NCBI GenBank assembly: GCA_002428445.1
Contig: DIWJ01000058.1
Coordinates: 21,094-85,093, forward strand
Length of the DNA: 64,000 nucleotides
Source of the DNA: Syntrophaceae bacterium UBA6109
Lineage (GTDB): Bacteria; Desulfobacterota; Syntrophia; Syntrophales; UBA6109
Direction of reading: 5' to 3'
In this document: positions 36,229 through 45,022 of the stretch, piece by piece
Position numbering within the stretch: position 1 is the first letter of the stretch
How the letters are laid out: each line of letters opens with the position of its first letter
The notes under the pieces: generated by a model
Seen by the model: the letters and a program-made list of their open reading frames with translations, nothing else
Databases searched by the model: none
Told to the model about the DNA's origin: nothing
Translations under genes and position numbers: made by a program

Positions 36229-37389
36229 TCAGATGACCGGGCCGATCATATAAATATCCATCGCCCTCGTATAGCCGCAGATCTCGGCCTTGGTCATCCT
36301 TCCGGAGGCCACCTCCAGAATCTCGCTGTAGATCCGCCGGCCCTCGGCCGCGTAGGACGATGTTCCCCTCATCAGGGCGCTCAGGTCAAGGTCGATGTGG
36401 TCGCGGAGCTTTTCCCAGGTCACGGCGTTCCCCGTGATCTTGATGACCGGAACGAAGGGGAAGCCCTGCGGCGCGCCGCGTCCGGTAGAAAAGGCGATGA
36501 TGTTGCAGCCCGCGGCCGCGAGGCCCGTCAGGATCTCGGGCTCGCGCCCCGGCGAATCCATGACCACAAGCCCCTTGACTTCGGGCGGCTGTCCGTATTC
36601 ATACACGGCTTCGATGGGGGCCGTTCCCGCCTTCGCGATGGCGCCCAGGGATTTCTCCTCGATCGTCGTCAGGCCGCCCTTGATGTTTCCCCCGGTGGGT
36701 TGTCCTCCCCGCATGTCGCAGCCGACCGACTTGGCCCGGTCCTCCATCCGTTTGACGAGGGCGAGGATCTTGTCGCCGATCTCCTTGTTCCGGGCATGCC
36801 GGATCAGCAGGTGCTCGGCGCCGATGAACTCCGTGACCTCGCCGAGGATGGACGTCCCTCCGCCCTGGATGATAAGATCCGAGGCAACACCCAGGGCCGG
36901 ATTCGCTGCGATGCCCTGCGTCGTGTCCGAGCTGCCGCACTTGAGCCCCAGAACGATATCGCTCGCCGGGCAGCTTGTCCGCTGTTGGACCGAGGCCTGC
37001 CGGACCATCTCCTGGGCGATCAGCGCTCCCTCGGCGACGGACCGGCCGGCACCGCCGATTTCCTGGATGACGATGGTCTTCACTTCCTTCCCCGTTGCGG
37101 CAATCGCCTTGGCCACCCCTTCGACATCCGTGCTTTCGCAGCCGAGGCTTACGAGGATCACGGAAGCCAGGTTGGGATTGTGGCCCAGGCCGGTCAGAAC
37201 GCTGTTGACGCGTGAAATATCGACCGGCGTCTGGCAGCAGCCCTGGTGGTGCAGAAAGGGAACGGTCCCGGCAACCCGGGCGGCGATCCCTTCGGCCACT
37301 TCGTTGGCGCAGACGACGGTGGAGAGCAGTCCGACGTAATTCCTCGTCCCCGCACGTCCCACTTCCCGACGGTATCCCATGAAAGTCAT
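36229..37389 (-). CDS. UxaA-family hydro-lyase, large (catalytic) subunit
   Basis: 386 residues, the catalytic domain of altronate/galactarate dehydratase-type enzymes. The family features are an N-terminal GYRREVGRAGTRNYVGLLSTVVCAN, a Cys region HHQGCCQTPVD, and GLKCGSSDTTQGIAANPALG with the metal-binding Cys. It dehydrates hydroxy acids in a Fe2+-dependent way. In E. coli the N-terminal SAF domain is fused to this part; here it is a separate gene upstream that overlaps by ATGA. The start ATG 37389 follows AGGAGGG by about ten bases. The substrate probably is not altronate, since no hexuronate genes are nearby; a carboxylated hydroxy acid is likelier. Confidence 0.85.
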   Translation of the reverse strand: MTFMGYRREVGRAGTRNYVGLLSTVVCANEVAEGIAARVAGTVPFLHHQGCCQTPVDISRVNSVLTGLGHNPNLASVILVSLGCESTDVEGVAKAIAATGKEVKTIVIQEIGGAGRSVAEGALIAQEMVRQASVQQRTSCPASDIVLGLKCGSSDTTQGIAANPALGVASDLIIQGGGTSILGEVTEFIGAEHLLIRHARNKEIGDKILALVKRMEDRAKSVGCDMRGGQPTGGNIKGGLTTIEEKSLGAIAKAGTAPIEAVYEYGQPPEVKGLVVMDSPGREPEILTGLAAAGCNIIAFSTGRGAPQGFPFVPVIKITGNAVTWEKLRDHIDLDLSALMRGTSSYAAEGRRIYSEILEVASGRMTKAEICGYTRAMDIYMIGPVI

Positions 37390-37694
37390 GATGCAGTACC
37401 CTCCTTTTCCCAGTCTCCCCGGCCGCGGAGGCTTTCGATGTTCTGGACATGCGCATGGGCGCCGGCTTCGATATCCCGCGTGGCGCGGCCGATGACCTCT
37501 CCGTACTTGAGGATGTTCTCGCCCTTGTCGATCTTCCTGACGGCGAATTTGTGTCCGAAGGGGATGGGCTCTGCAACGAGCACTTTCTTTTCCCCCTGCC
37601 CCAGGCGAACAGCCGCTTCTCGTTTGGCTTCGAGGTCGTGGAGGGCCGTCGCCACGTTGTCTTCTTCCTTGATGAGAATCGCGTCGGCAGGCAT
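37386..37694 (-). CDS. UxaA-family hydro-lyase, small SAF-domain subunit
   Basis: 102 residues, a SAF domain: MPADAILIKEEDNVATALHD then the strand KKVLVAEPIPFGHKFAVRKI, which is the altronate dehydratase N-terminal module, ending with the linker GAHAHVQNIESLRGRG. The HVHN-like AHVQN segment matches the family. In many bacteria the two modules are fused (about 495 residues); here they are split but coupled by ATGA. The gene starts 3 bases after the MmgE/PrpD gene ends. Confidence 0.85.
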   Translation of the reverse strand: MPADAILIKEEDNVATALHDLEAKREAAVRLGQGEKKVLVAEPIPFGHKFAVRKIDKGENILKYGEVIGRATRDIEAGAHAHVQNIESLRGRGDWEKEGTAS

Positions 37695-37697
37695 GAT

Positions 37698-39110
37698 TTA
37701 ACGCTCCTTCCTTTGATGGGGATTCTTTCTGTTTCGTGGTTCTTCCGCCGCCGGCGGCAGGGCCGGCAATCCCGCGAGCCACGTATCCATGCGTTCGAAA
37801 CCGGGGAGAAGATCGCCGCGGCTCCAGACGGCGTCCAGCGTCTCCGGGTTCCAGACCGATCCCGCCAGCGCACGGAACTTGTCCCGTATTTCTTCGCGCG
37901 AAAGCGGATCCTGCGGATCTCCGCGGCGGCAGGACGCCTCCGTCACGACTTTCCGCCCATCCTTTGTGGCCGCTTCGATCCGCGCGGGGCGTCCGCTGTC
38001 GAACCCCCGGTCGAAAACCTCGTCCACCTGAAGGCGGATCCTGCCCATGAGGGCTCGGATCCTCGGATCGCCCATGGCTTCGGCGCCGAACTCCCGCTGG
38101 GTCACCTGTCCGAAGACAAGGGCGGCGGCCGCGCAGTAGGGCATGGAGAACTTCGCCTGGTATTCCGATCCGGGATTTGAAGAGCCCGCGACCCGCAGGG
38201 CCGTCGAATTCGTGAAGATGGTGACGTCCTCCAGCGAGTCCGGAGCGACTTCCTTTCTCAAGAGCAGCGCCGCCTCGACGGGCGTCATGGCGTGTCCGCA
38301 GATCGGATAGGCCTTGATCGTGGTTTCCAGGATGCGCCACCTCCGGCCGAAGTCCTTGAGGAGCTCTTCCGTCTTGGGGGCGTCCGGAACCATCGCCCGG
38401 AAAAACCCTCTGGCTCCTTCCAGAATTGCGGGCGGTCCCTCGATCTTTCTCTTGGCCAGGAGCGCCGCGAGGAGGCCGTTCTGGGCCGCCTTTCCCGGGT
38501 GGAGATTCTTGGCCGAGGGGGCGTGCGGCAGGACCTCCCAGAGGCCGGCGGCCTGGGTTCCCGCGAGGCCAAGGGCGTTTGCGGCGGCCGTCGGATCGAG
38601 GTTCGCCGTGCGGCAGGCGGCAATGGCGGCCCCGAACGTCCCGATGGTGCCCGTGGTGTGCCACAGCCGGTAATGGGAGGGGTTGACGCAGGCGGCCAGT
38701 CTCATGGAAACCTCATAACCTGCGAGGACACCCGCGAGGAAGTCGTTTCCGCTGGTTCTTCCGTCCTCCGCCATGGCAAGCGCGGCCGAGATGACCGGGC
38801 TTCCCGGGTGGAAGAGCGTGGGGGCATGGGTGTCGTCGAACTCCAGCGAGTGGGAGCAGCCGGCGTTGACCAGTGCCGCCGTCAGGGGATCGACGACGGA
38901 AAAATTCGCGACCAGATGGGCGGCGCCGCGTCCTCCGTAGCAGGCTGCCATGTCGGTCAGCGCGCGCCCGATCGGCGACCGGACGCCCGCTGCCGCATTG
39001 CCCAGCCAGTCGAGAACGAGCTCGACGGCGCGGCGGACCGCCTCGGGGGGGACGTTTTCCATCCGGATACTGCAGGCTGCGTCCGCGATTTGCTCGGTGT
39101 AGGTTGCCAT
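37698..39110 (-). CDS. MmgE/PrpD-family protein (2-methylcitrate dehydratase/aconitate decarboxylase fold)
   Basis: 470 residues from ATG 39110, where family similarity starts (MATYTEQIADAACSIRMENV). An in-frame ATG at 39146 overlaps the preceding stop as TGATG and would add 12 residues; both are possible. Features include ALVNAGCSHSLEFDDTHAP (the active-site loop with His/Asp), HPGSPVISAALAMAE, GTIGTFGAAIAACRTANLD and KPYP-like KAYPICGHAMTPVEAAL. Family members dehydrate 2-methylcitrate, decarboxylate cis-aconitate or isomerise iminosuccinate-type substrates. The C-terminal tail is basic and Pro-rich. It belongs to the catabolic cluster; the reaction is undetermined. Confidence 0.85.
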   Translation of the reverse strand: MATYTEQIADAACSIRMENVPPEAVRRAVELVLDWLGNAAAGVRSPIGRALTDMAACYGGRGAAHLVANFSVVDPLTAALVNAGCSHSLEFDDTHAPTLFHPGSPVISAALAMAEDGRTSGNDFLAGVLAGYEVSMRLAACVNPSHYRLWHTTGTIGTFGAAIAACRTANLDPTAAANALGLAGTQAAGLWEVLPHAPSAKNLHPGKAAQNGLLAALLAKRKIEGPPAILEGARGFFRAMVPDAPKTEELLKDFGRRWRILETTIKAYPICGHAMTPVEAALLLRKEVAPDSLEDVTIFTNSTALRVAGSSNPGSEYQAKFSMPYCAAAALVFGQVTQREFGAEAMGDPRIRALMGRIRLQVDEVFDRGFDSGRPARIEAATKDGRKVVTEASCRRGDPQDPLSREEIRDKFRALAGSVWNPETLDAVWSRGDLLPGFERMDTWLAGLPALPPAAEEPRNRKNPHQRKER

Positions 39111-39145
39111 GGCGCTCTCTCTTCTTCGTCCTGTCCAGTCTGGCA

Positions 39146-40510
39146 TCAGCCCTTGCCCAGCTTCGCCTCGACGTTTCGCTTCACGAGGGCGACGGTTTCG
39201 GCGGAGAGGCCCGTATAGTTTGCCGCGTTCATCGCCGCGGAGATCTTCTCCGGATCGCAGAGCTTCTTCACCTCCGGGTCTTGAAGGAGTTCGTCCAGGA
39301 GATTCGTCTCTTTTTCAAAGGCCCTCATCGAGGCCTCGTACACCCTTTCGTGCGCCTCCGGGAGCGGCATGGCGCCGGCGAGGACGAACATGACCGCTTC
39401 CGACAAGAGCAACCCCTTCAGGAGGTGTGTGTTTTTTTCCATCCGGGCCTTGCGGACGACGAGGCCGGAAAAAATGCTCTGGAGATGCTGAAGGATTGCA
39501 GAGGCCATCACGAAGGATTCCGGCACGATGATCCATTCGGTCTTCCACGCCGAGGCATCCCGCTCGTTTTCCTGGACCATGACCTCCATGGCCTGGGCGG
39601 CGTTGGCGCGCAGCGAACGGGCGAGGACGATGATCCACTCGCTGTGGATCGGATTCCGCTTATGCGGCATCGTGCTGCTGCCCACCTGGCCTTTGCCGAT
39701 GGGCTCTTCCAGTTCGCCGAATTCTGTTTTTGAGAGGTTGTAGACCTCCGTGGCGATTCTCGCGGCGGTGCCGCCGAGAAGTCCGAGCAGCGTCATCAGT
39801 TCGGCGACGCGATCGCGGGAAGAGTGCCAACAGGTATCCGGCGTGCCCAGACCGAGGATGTCCATGGTCCGGGATTGAATTTCCATGCCCTTATTGCCCC
39901 AGGAGGCAAAGGTGCCGACGGCACCGGTCATGTTTCCCACCAGGTCCCTTTTCTTTGCCTCCAGCAGCCTGTCCCGCTGGCGGCTCAACTCGTCCAGCCA
40001 GATCGCCATCTTGAATCCCAGGGTGATGGGCAGGGCCTGTTGTCCGTGCGTTCTGCCGACCATCAGGGTCCGGCTGTGTTCGTCCATCAGCGCCATGAGG
40101 GACTGCATGGCCGCGGTCAACTGATCTTCTATGACCGCGACGGCGTTCTTGGCGCAGATCATCTGTCCGGAATCGATGATGTCCTGCGTGGTCGCCCCGA
40201 AATGGATGAAACCCGCGGCTTCCCCGCCGACCACGGTCCGGAGTTCTCCCAGCAGGCCCATGAGGCTGTGGCCCGTGACCTTGCCCCGCGCCTTGATCGC
40301 CTGAAGATCCAGGAGATCGATCTTCGCGCAATCGTTGATCCTCTGCGCCGCTTCCTTGGGAACGATTCCCAGATCCGCCTGGGCGCGGGCCAGGGCCGCC
40401 TCTACATCGATCCATGCCTGGAGGCGCGCCGTCTCTTCAAAGACGGTCCTCATCCTGGGTGTGGAGGCGGAATCACCGAAGAGCACTGAATCCAACAAAT
40501 ATACCGACAT
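39146..40510 (-). CDS. Fumarase/aspartase/adenylosuccinate-lyase superfamily lyase (PurB/PcaB-like)
   Basis: 454 residues. The three superfamily regions are present: SLMGLLGELRT plus HFGATTQDIIDSGQM, RTHGQQALPITLGFKMAIW, and the signature GSSTMPHKRNPIHSE with the catalytic Ser loop. The N-terminal half (MSVYLLDSVLFGDSASTPRM) and the C-terminal domain (about residues 370-454) look like PcaB/PurB-type enzymes, which release fumarate or close a lactone. In this cluster it may cleave an imino- or carbon-bridged succinate or act as a carboxymuconate-type cycloisomerase. It is not likely the biosynthetic PurB, given its operon, but that cannot be excluded. Confidence 0.85.
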   Translation of the reverse strand: MSVYLLDSVLFGDSASTPRMRTVFEETARLQAWIDVEAALARAQADLGIVPKEAAQRINDCAKIDLLDLQAIKARGKVTGHSLMGLLGELRTVVGGEAAGFIHFGATTQDIIDSGQMICAKNAVAVIEDQLTAAMQSLMALMDEHSRTLMVGRTHGQQALPITLGFKMAIWLDELSRQRDRLLEAKKRDLVGNMTGAVGTFASWGNKGMEIQSRTMDILGLGTPDTCWHSSRDRVAELMTLLGLLGGTAARIATEVYNLSKTEFGELEEPIGKGQVGSSTMPHKRNPIHSEWIIVLARSLRANAAQAMEVMVQENERDASAWKTEWIIVPESFVMASAILQHLQSIFSGLVVRKARMEKNTHLLKGLLLSEAVMFVLAGAMPLPEAHERVYEASMRAFEKETNLLDELLQDPEVKKLCDPEKISAAMNAANYTGLSAETVALVKRNVEAKLGKG

Positions 40511-40565
40511 CGTCTATTTCCAGTCCTTTCTGCCTTCCGATGGGTTTGCCCATTCTTCTTCGCCC

Positions 40566-41501
40566 TCAGGCGAACAGGAAGGCGTCGCTTTTCAACAGTC
40601 TTTCATCGAGGTCCTTGAGGTTCTCCATGGAAATCTCTCTGGCCGCTACGGCGGTTTCCGCCAGGATGCAGTTGAGCAGGCTCAGGACGGCGACATAGGA
40701 GTTGCGGAAACCCAGTCCCTCCACCGCGATGACAAAGTTCTTGTCGCTGTAGGGCGTCAGCGGGGAAATGATCCTGTCCGTGAAGACCAGCGCGACGGCG
40801 CCCTGTTCCTTGGCCATCCGTACAATCTGCGTCGTCTCTTTGGTAAAGCGCGAGAAACTGAAGGCAAAAATGAGATCTCCGGGTTGAATCGCCACCATGG
40901 ACTCGATGTAATCGGCCGCGCCGAGGTTGATCATGCTGCTTTTCCGGAGAATCTTGTGAAGATTGTAGGAAAGATCCCGGGCCAGGATGTGCGAGCCGCG
41001 CATGCCGACGGTCCAGATCCAGCGGCTTTGAACAATCATCTCTACGACTTCCCGGAGTTCTTCCGCGTTGATCTTTTCGAACGTCTTCTGGATGTTCAGG
41101 ATGTCATGCTCGCCGTAGCGGCGGATCTTGTCGCGGATCTCTCCATTGAGTTTGGCGCGTTCCATCAGCCGTGTGGTCGGTTTCAGGCGGCTCTTGACCC
41201 GTCCCTGAAGATCTTTCTGGAACGAGGAGAAACTTGCGTAGCCCAGTTCGTGGGCAAAACGGGTGATCGTCGCCGTGCTCACGCCGACGGCGGCCGCCAG
41301 TTGCGGGATGGACATGAACACCACCTGCTCGGAGTGTTCGAGGAAGTAGGCGGCCACGAGACGCTGGCTGCGGGTGCTGGCGCCCAGGATCTGCCGAATT
41401 TGCGCGAACAGGGTATCGAGCCCGTCGTTTCCGTTCGTTGCCGGGCGATGTCCTGTTTCTGCCGTCTTTTTCTTCTTGGAGAGCGTCATTGCATCCACCA
41501 T
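40566..41501 (-). CDS. MurR/RpiR-family transcriptional regulator
   Basis: 311 residues: an N-terminal RpiR helix-turn-helix (QLAAAVGVSTATITRFAHELGYASFSSFQ) and a C-terminal SIS domain (WIWTVGMRGSHILARDLSYNL, then GDLIFAFSFSRFTKETTQIVRM) that binds a sugar-phosphate-like or other anionic ligand. It sits inside the cluster between the lyase and TctA, so it is probably the local repressor or activator. Possible sites are the 12-bp direct repeats at 44675-44716 before tctC. The basic N-terminal end (MTLSKKKKTAETGHR) extends about 35 residues before the HTH. Confidence 0.88.
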   Translation of the reverse strand: MVDAMTLSKKKKTAETGHRPATNGNDGLDTLFAQIRQILGASTRSQRLVAAYFLEHSEQVVFMSIPQLAAAVGVSTATITRFAHELGYASFSSFQKDLQGRVKSRLKPTTRLMERAKLNGEIRDKIRRYGEHDILNIQKTFEKINAEELREVVEMIVQSRWIWTVGMRGSHILARDLSYNLHKILRKSSMINLGAADYIESMVAIQPGDLIFAFSFSRFTKETTQIVRMAKEQGAVALVFTDRIISPLTPYSDKNFVIAVEGLGFRNSYVAVLSLLNCILAETAVAAREISMENLKDLDERLLKSDAFLFA

Positions 41502-41511
41502 GGACCGCGCC

Positions 41512-43020
41512 TTAAACCGACGTTGCCGCTTTCTTTTTCTGCCAGAGTCTTGAAAATACCGGCAGGAGGAACGATGCCACGGCCGCGATCAAGAGAATCG
41601 CGGAAAGCGGGGACTGGAAAAAGATCGAGGGATCGTTCTTGGAGATTGACAATGCCTGGCGCAGGCTCTGCTCGGCGCGGTCGCCGAGAATCAGGCCCAG
41701 CACGACAGGCGCCTGCGGGAAATCGTACTTTTTCATCAAATAGCCGATCAGGGCGAAGACCAGCATCACGACGACGTCCAGGATGGTATTGCGGAAACTG
41801 TACACGCCCACGATCGCCAGGATCATCACGACCAGGCGCATGTAAGGCTTGATCACGTCCATCATCCGTACGATCAGGGGGATGAAGCCGATGTTGATGA
41901 CCAGGAGCGCCACGTTCCCGATGTACATGCTCGCGATGAGTCCCCAGACCACGTCAGGTGCGTCCCGGAAGAGAGACGGTCCGGGCTGCAGGCCGAACAT
42001 GAGGAAGGCGCCCAGGAGGACAGCCGTGGTTCCCGAACCGGGGATGCCCAGACTCAGCATGGGAATAAAAGCGCCGCCCGTCGAGGCGTTGTTGGCCGTT
42101 TCCGGTCCGGCGACGCCTTCGATCGCGCCCTTTCCGAACTGCTCGGGGGTCTTGGATACTCTCTGCTCCAGTCCGTAGGAGAGGAAGGAGGCGATCGTCG
42201 CGCCGGCCCCGGGAAGGATGCCGGTGAAAAATCCGAGAACCGTGCCGCGCAGCATCGCGCCGATGGACTTCACGAAATCGGCGACGGATGGCAGGACCTT
42301 GCGGAATCCAAACTCGCTCTTGAGGACTTCGAATCCCCCCTTCTGGAGGACGCTCTCAATCATCTCGCTGAAGCCGAAAAGTCCTACGGCGACGGGGAGA
42401 AACTGGATGCCGTCGAGCAGCCCGTTGATTCCGAAGGTCAGCCGCGGATCGCCGCTGATCACGTCGTCGCCCACGGTGCCCAGCAGGAGGCCGAAGATCG
42501 TGGCGATGAGGCCGCGCACCAGGGATTTTCCGGTGAAGGCCGTGATGAGGCTCAGGGCCAGGACCATCAAGCCGAAATACTCCGCCGGACCGAAGGCCAG
42601 GGCGTAGTTTGCCAGGACCGGACCGAGGAACATGAGCCCGACGATGCTCAGCGTCCCGCCGACAAATGATCCGATGGCGGCGATGCCCAGGGCGACCCCG
42701 GCGCGTCCCTGTTTGGCCATCTCATAGCCGTCGAAGGTCGTGACCACCGAAGCCGATTCCCCGGGAACGCGCATGAGCACCGATGTAATGGTCCCGCCGT
42801 ACTGGGTGCCGTAGTAGATTCCCGCGAGAAGGATCAAGGCGCCGGCGGGGCCCAGTGAGTAGGATGCCGGCAGGAGGATGGCCACGGCGCCGGTGGGTCC
42901 GATCCCGGGCAGTGCGCCCACCAGCGTTCCGACCACGATCCCGACCATGCAGAGGAGGAGATTGCCGACACTCAGCGCGGTCTGGAAACCAAGCAGCAGG
43001 GATTGAAAATTTTCGATCAT
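41512..43020 (-). CDS. tctA: Tripartite tricarboxylate transporter permease TctA
   Basis: 502 residues from ATG 43020, with GGGAGGAT upstream. The TctA signature is clear: GALPGIGPTGAVAILLPASYSL, YGTQYGGTITSVLMRVPGESAS and GAFIPMLSLGIPGSGTTAVLLGAFLMFGLQPGP, with about 11-12 membrane helices. It forms the large channel subunit of a TTT transporter driven by Na+ or H+ gradients, with TctB and the periplasmic TctC. tctC, tctB, tctA and the regulator run in order on the minus strand. Its substrate is a carboxylate, matching the aconitase/LarA genes downstream. Confidence 0.93.
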   Translation of the reverse strand: MIENFQSLLLGFQTALSVGNLLLCMVGIVVGTLVGALPGIGPTGAVAILLPASYSLGPAGALILLAGIYYGTQYGGTITSVLMRVPGESASVVTTFDGYEMAKQGRAGVALGIAAIGSFVGGTLSIVGLMFLGPVLANYALAFGPAEYFGLMVLALSLITAFTGKSLVRGLIATIFGLLLGTVGDDVISGDPRLTFGINGLLDGIQFLPVAVGLFGFSEMIESVLQKGGFEVLKSEFGFRKVLPSVADFVKSIGAMLRGTVLGFFTGILPGAGATIASFLSYGLEQRVSKTPEQFGKGAIEGVAGPETANNASTGGAFIPMLSLGIPGSGTTAVLLGAFLMFGLQPGPSLFRDAPDVVWGLIASMYIGNVALLVINIGFIPLIVRMMDVIKPYMRLVVMILAIVGVYSFRNTILDVVVMLVFALIGYLMKKYDFPQAPVVLGLILGDRAEQSLRQALSISKNDPSIFFQSPLSAILLIAAVASFLLPVFSRLWQKKKAATSV

Positions 43021-43063
43021 GGCGATCCTCCCGATCAGGGGATTTCCTTTTCGATCCGGGACC

Positions 43064-43549
43064 TCAGGACATGAAACCGAGAAGAATTCCCATCGGCAGA
43101 TTGAGCCCCAGGGCCTTTGTAAACACAAGCCAGACGCCCGCGGTGAACAGCACCGAAAGCCCGATCACTTTTTTCCAGGGGTAGTCTTCCACCCAGCGCA
43201 ATTCCGTCACGCAGAAGATGAGCAGGACGGGAAAGGCGCCCAGCTTCTCCCAGGCGTATGCGGCGCCGAGTGAAAGAAATATGAGCAGGGACATCTTGAA
43301 GATATCCCTTTTTTCGCCCTCAAAGAGTCCGACACCCTCCTGCTTGCGCGATTGAAACAGGTACAGAACGGACAAGGCGACGAGGAAGACGGCCAGGGCG
43401 GAGGGAAATGCCCGAGGACCGACCGCTCCTTTTTCCGCTAGGGGAAGGGAGGAGAGGCCGAAAAGGACAAGCGCCGCCAGGCAAATCCAAAAGCAACCGG
43501 CCAGCAATTGGGACAGGGGAAGGGATCCGAGTTTTTTGTCGCCTAACAT
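43064..43549 (-). CDS. tctB: Tripartite tricarboxylate transporter small membrane subunit TctB
   Basis: 161 residues with four hydrophobic segments (starts MLGDKKLGSLPLSQLLAGCF; then AFPSALAVFLVALSVLYLF; LIFLSLGAAYAWEKLGAFPV; VIGLSVLFTAGVWLVFTKAL). Size, topology and position between TctC and TctA identify it; TctB proteins are poorly conserved. It lies 43 bases before tctA and follows tctC by 70 bases. Confidence 0.88.
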   Translation of the reverse strand: MLGDKKLGSLPLSQLLAGCFWICLAALVLFGLSSLPLAEKGAVGPRAFPSALAVFLVALSVLYLFQSRKQEGVGLFEGEKRDIFKMSLLIFLSLGAAYAWEKLGAFPVLLIFCVTELRWVEDYPWKKVIGLSVLFTAGVWLVFTKALGLNLPMGILLGFMS

Positions 43550-43619
43550 GACGAACCTCCCGGCATGTCGAGGGCGATGGGCAAAACCAGACGCCCATCG
43601 CCCTCGACGGGAAAGCGAA

Positions 43620-44591
43620 CTATTTGATCTTCGCCAGAATATCTTTCACGTACGTGAAGTCTTCCTGTGCGAATTTTTTGAACTTGTCCGCATCCTTGAA
43701 GGTGATGGGGTATCCGCCTGCTTCCATCTTCTTCTTCGTCTCGGGCGACTGAATTGCCTTGGTGAAGGCGTTGATCAGGGTCGCCCTTACTTCCGGCTGC
43801 AGGCCCTTGGGGGCTGCGATCCCTCTCCACGATCCGTAGGTGACGTTGAACCCGGCCTCGGCAAAGGTTGGCACGTTGGGAAGTTCGGGATAGCGCTCTT
43901 CGTCCATGATGGCGATCGCGCGGAGTTTCCCCTGCTGGATCAGCGGCCGCACTTCGCCCCAGGCCCAGCAACCGCCCTGAACGTGACCGCCTGCGATCAT
44001 GGGTACGCCCTCGGAAGCGCCCTTCGTGTGGACGTAGTTGAACTTGGCGCCGGTTTTCATCTCGATGATCATGCCCGCAACGTGCTTGGAGTTGGCCTTC
44101 CCCGGGGTGGAGTAGGAGAAGGTCTTCTGTTTGCTGGCTGCGACCACTTCGGCAACCGTCTTGTAGGGAAGATCCGCATTGATGACGAAGATGAGCGGAT
44201 CGAAGCAGTACATCAACAGGGGATCATAGGAATCCAGCGTGTAATCGACCTTCTTGGTGAGGATGTTGGTGACGACCGACGAGGTCATCGCCAGCAGTGT
44301 GTACCCGTCGGGCGCGGCATTGGCTACATGCCGCTGACCTTCGACGGAGCCCCCCGCCGGCTTGTTCAGGACGACGATTTTCTGCCCGAGAATCTTCTCC
44401 GCGTCTGCGCCGATCATCCGGATGGTGTTGTCCACCGCTCCTCCGGGAGCAAACGGCACCACCACTTCGATAAAGCGCGTGGGAAACTTCTTCTCGGCCG
44501 CATAGGCGCCGCCAATGGCGAGCAGTGATACGACGAAACAAAGCAGAATCATGATGGGATACCGTTTGGACCAATAACGCAAATCGGACAT
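43620..44591 (-). CDS. tctC: Tripartite tricarboxylate transporter substrate-binding protein TctC
   Basis: 323 residues from ATG 44591 (AGGAGGG nine bases upstream). A signal peptide with a long n-region (MSDLRYWSKRYPIMILLCFV then ...GGAYA) precedes the Bug-family periplasmic binding protein. Diagnostic blocks are IEVVVPFAPGGAVDNTIRMI, NKPAGGSVEGQRHVANAAPDGYTLLA and PEVRATLINAFTKAIQSPE. The Bug fold usually contacts a carboxylate through loop backbone groups. It begins the catabolic cluster's transcript, so its promoter region (44592-44830) should control the whole run. Confidence 0.93.
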   Translation of the reverse strand: MSDLRYWSKRYPIMILLCFVVSLLAIGGAYAAEKKFPTRFIEVVVPFAPGGAVDNTIRMIGADAEKILGQKIVVLNKPAGGSVEGQRHVANAAPDGYTLLAMTSSVVTNILTKKVDYTLDSYDPLLMYCFDPLIFVINADLPYKTVAEVVAASKQKTFSYSTPGKANSKHVAGMIIEMKTGAKFNYVHTKGASEGVPMIAGGHVQGGCWAWGEVRPLIQQGKLRAIAIMDEERYPELPNVPTFAEAGFNVTYGSWRGIAAPKGLQPEVRATLINAFTKAIQSPETKKKMEAGGYPITFKDADKFKKFAQEDFTYVKDILAKIK

Positions 44592-44674
44592 ATGCTGAAC
44601 CCTCCTTATTTTTTGGTTGGGCGGCTTCCCTATCGGGGCGGGCCGCCGGTTAAAAGATTTTTCTGGAGCCATTT

Positions 44675-44716
44675 TGTCAAGAACTTTACATGCAAAATCG
44701 TAAATGTCAAGAACTT
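44675..44716 (-). promoter_or_regulatory. Direct repeats with a candidate promoter upstream of tctC
   Basis: The 12-mer TGTCAAGAACTT occurs twice, at 44675-44686 and 44705-44716, exactly 30 bases apart (about three helical turns). On the minus strand each contains TTGACA; the upstream one (44710-44705), followed 16 bases on by TAAAGT, makes a plausible sigma-70 promoter reading toward tctC. The repeats are candidate operators for the RpiR-type regulator. Confidence 0.55.
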
Positions 44717-44830
44717 ATTATTTTCATTTTCCGTCGGGTTCCCGTCATCGGCGAGGGCCATTTTCGGCTGAGCGAAGATCCCGGAGAGGCGCCTGCCGGG
44801 TCAGCGATCGCCGATTTTTCAAAAAAATGC

Positions 44831-44859
44831 TTGACATCCGCGCGCGGCGGGTTTAGATA
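44831..44859 (+). promoter_or_regulatory. Sigma-70 promoter of the leucine operon
   Basis: A consensus -35 TTGACA, 17-base spacer and -10 TAGATA lie 38 bases before the leader-peptide start codon. It is the best sigma-70 match I noticed in the window. Transcription would start at about 44866. Confidence 0.7.
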
Positions 44860-44896
44860 GCGGTCACTTTCGGAAAGGTTCTGGTCGGCGACAGGT

Positions 44897-45001
44897 ATGG
44901 AACAGGCGATCTTGATTCAGAGCAATATCCTCCTCCTCTTGGGCCTCGCTCTGCTTAGCCTGTACAGGCGTCCCTGCCCGTCGGTTTTAGGCGTCCGGTA
45001 A
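44897..45001 (+). CDS. leuL: Leucine-operon leader peptide
   Basis: A 34-codon frame (ATG to TAA) encodes a peptide with 10 Leu, 3 Ile and 2 Val; the core is a run ILLLLGLALLSL using ctc, ttg, ctg and ctt codons. It begins 31 bases after the predicted transcription start and ends 21 bases before a perfect terminator hairpin, directly upstream of leuA. This is the standard design of a leucine attenuator: when charged tRNA-Leu is scarce the ribosome stalls on the Leu codons and prevents the terminator. The Shine-Dalgarno is weak (ACAGG). Too short to judge by homology; it is identified by composition and context. Confidence 0.8.
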   Translation: MEQAILIQSNILLLLGLALLSLYRRPCPSVLGVR

Positions 45002-45022
45002 CCGGAAGAACAGAACGAACCT

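Noticed and set aside
39111..39146. Start of the MmgE/PrpD gene at 39146 with TGATG coupling
   Set aside because: Not excluded, but the added 12 residues (MPDWTGRRRESA) are not like the family; 39110 is preferred and the alternative is noted in that entry.
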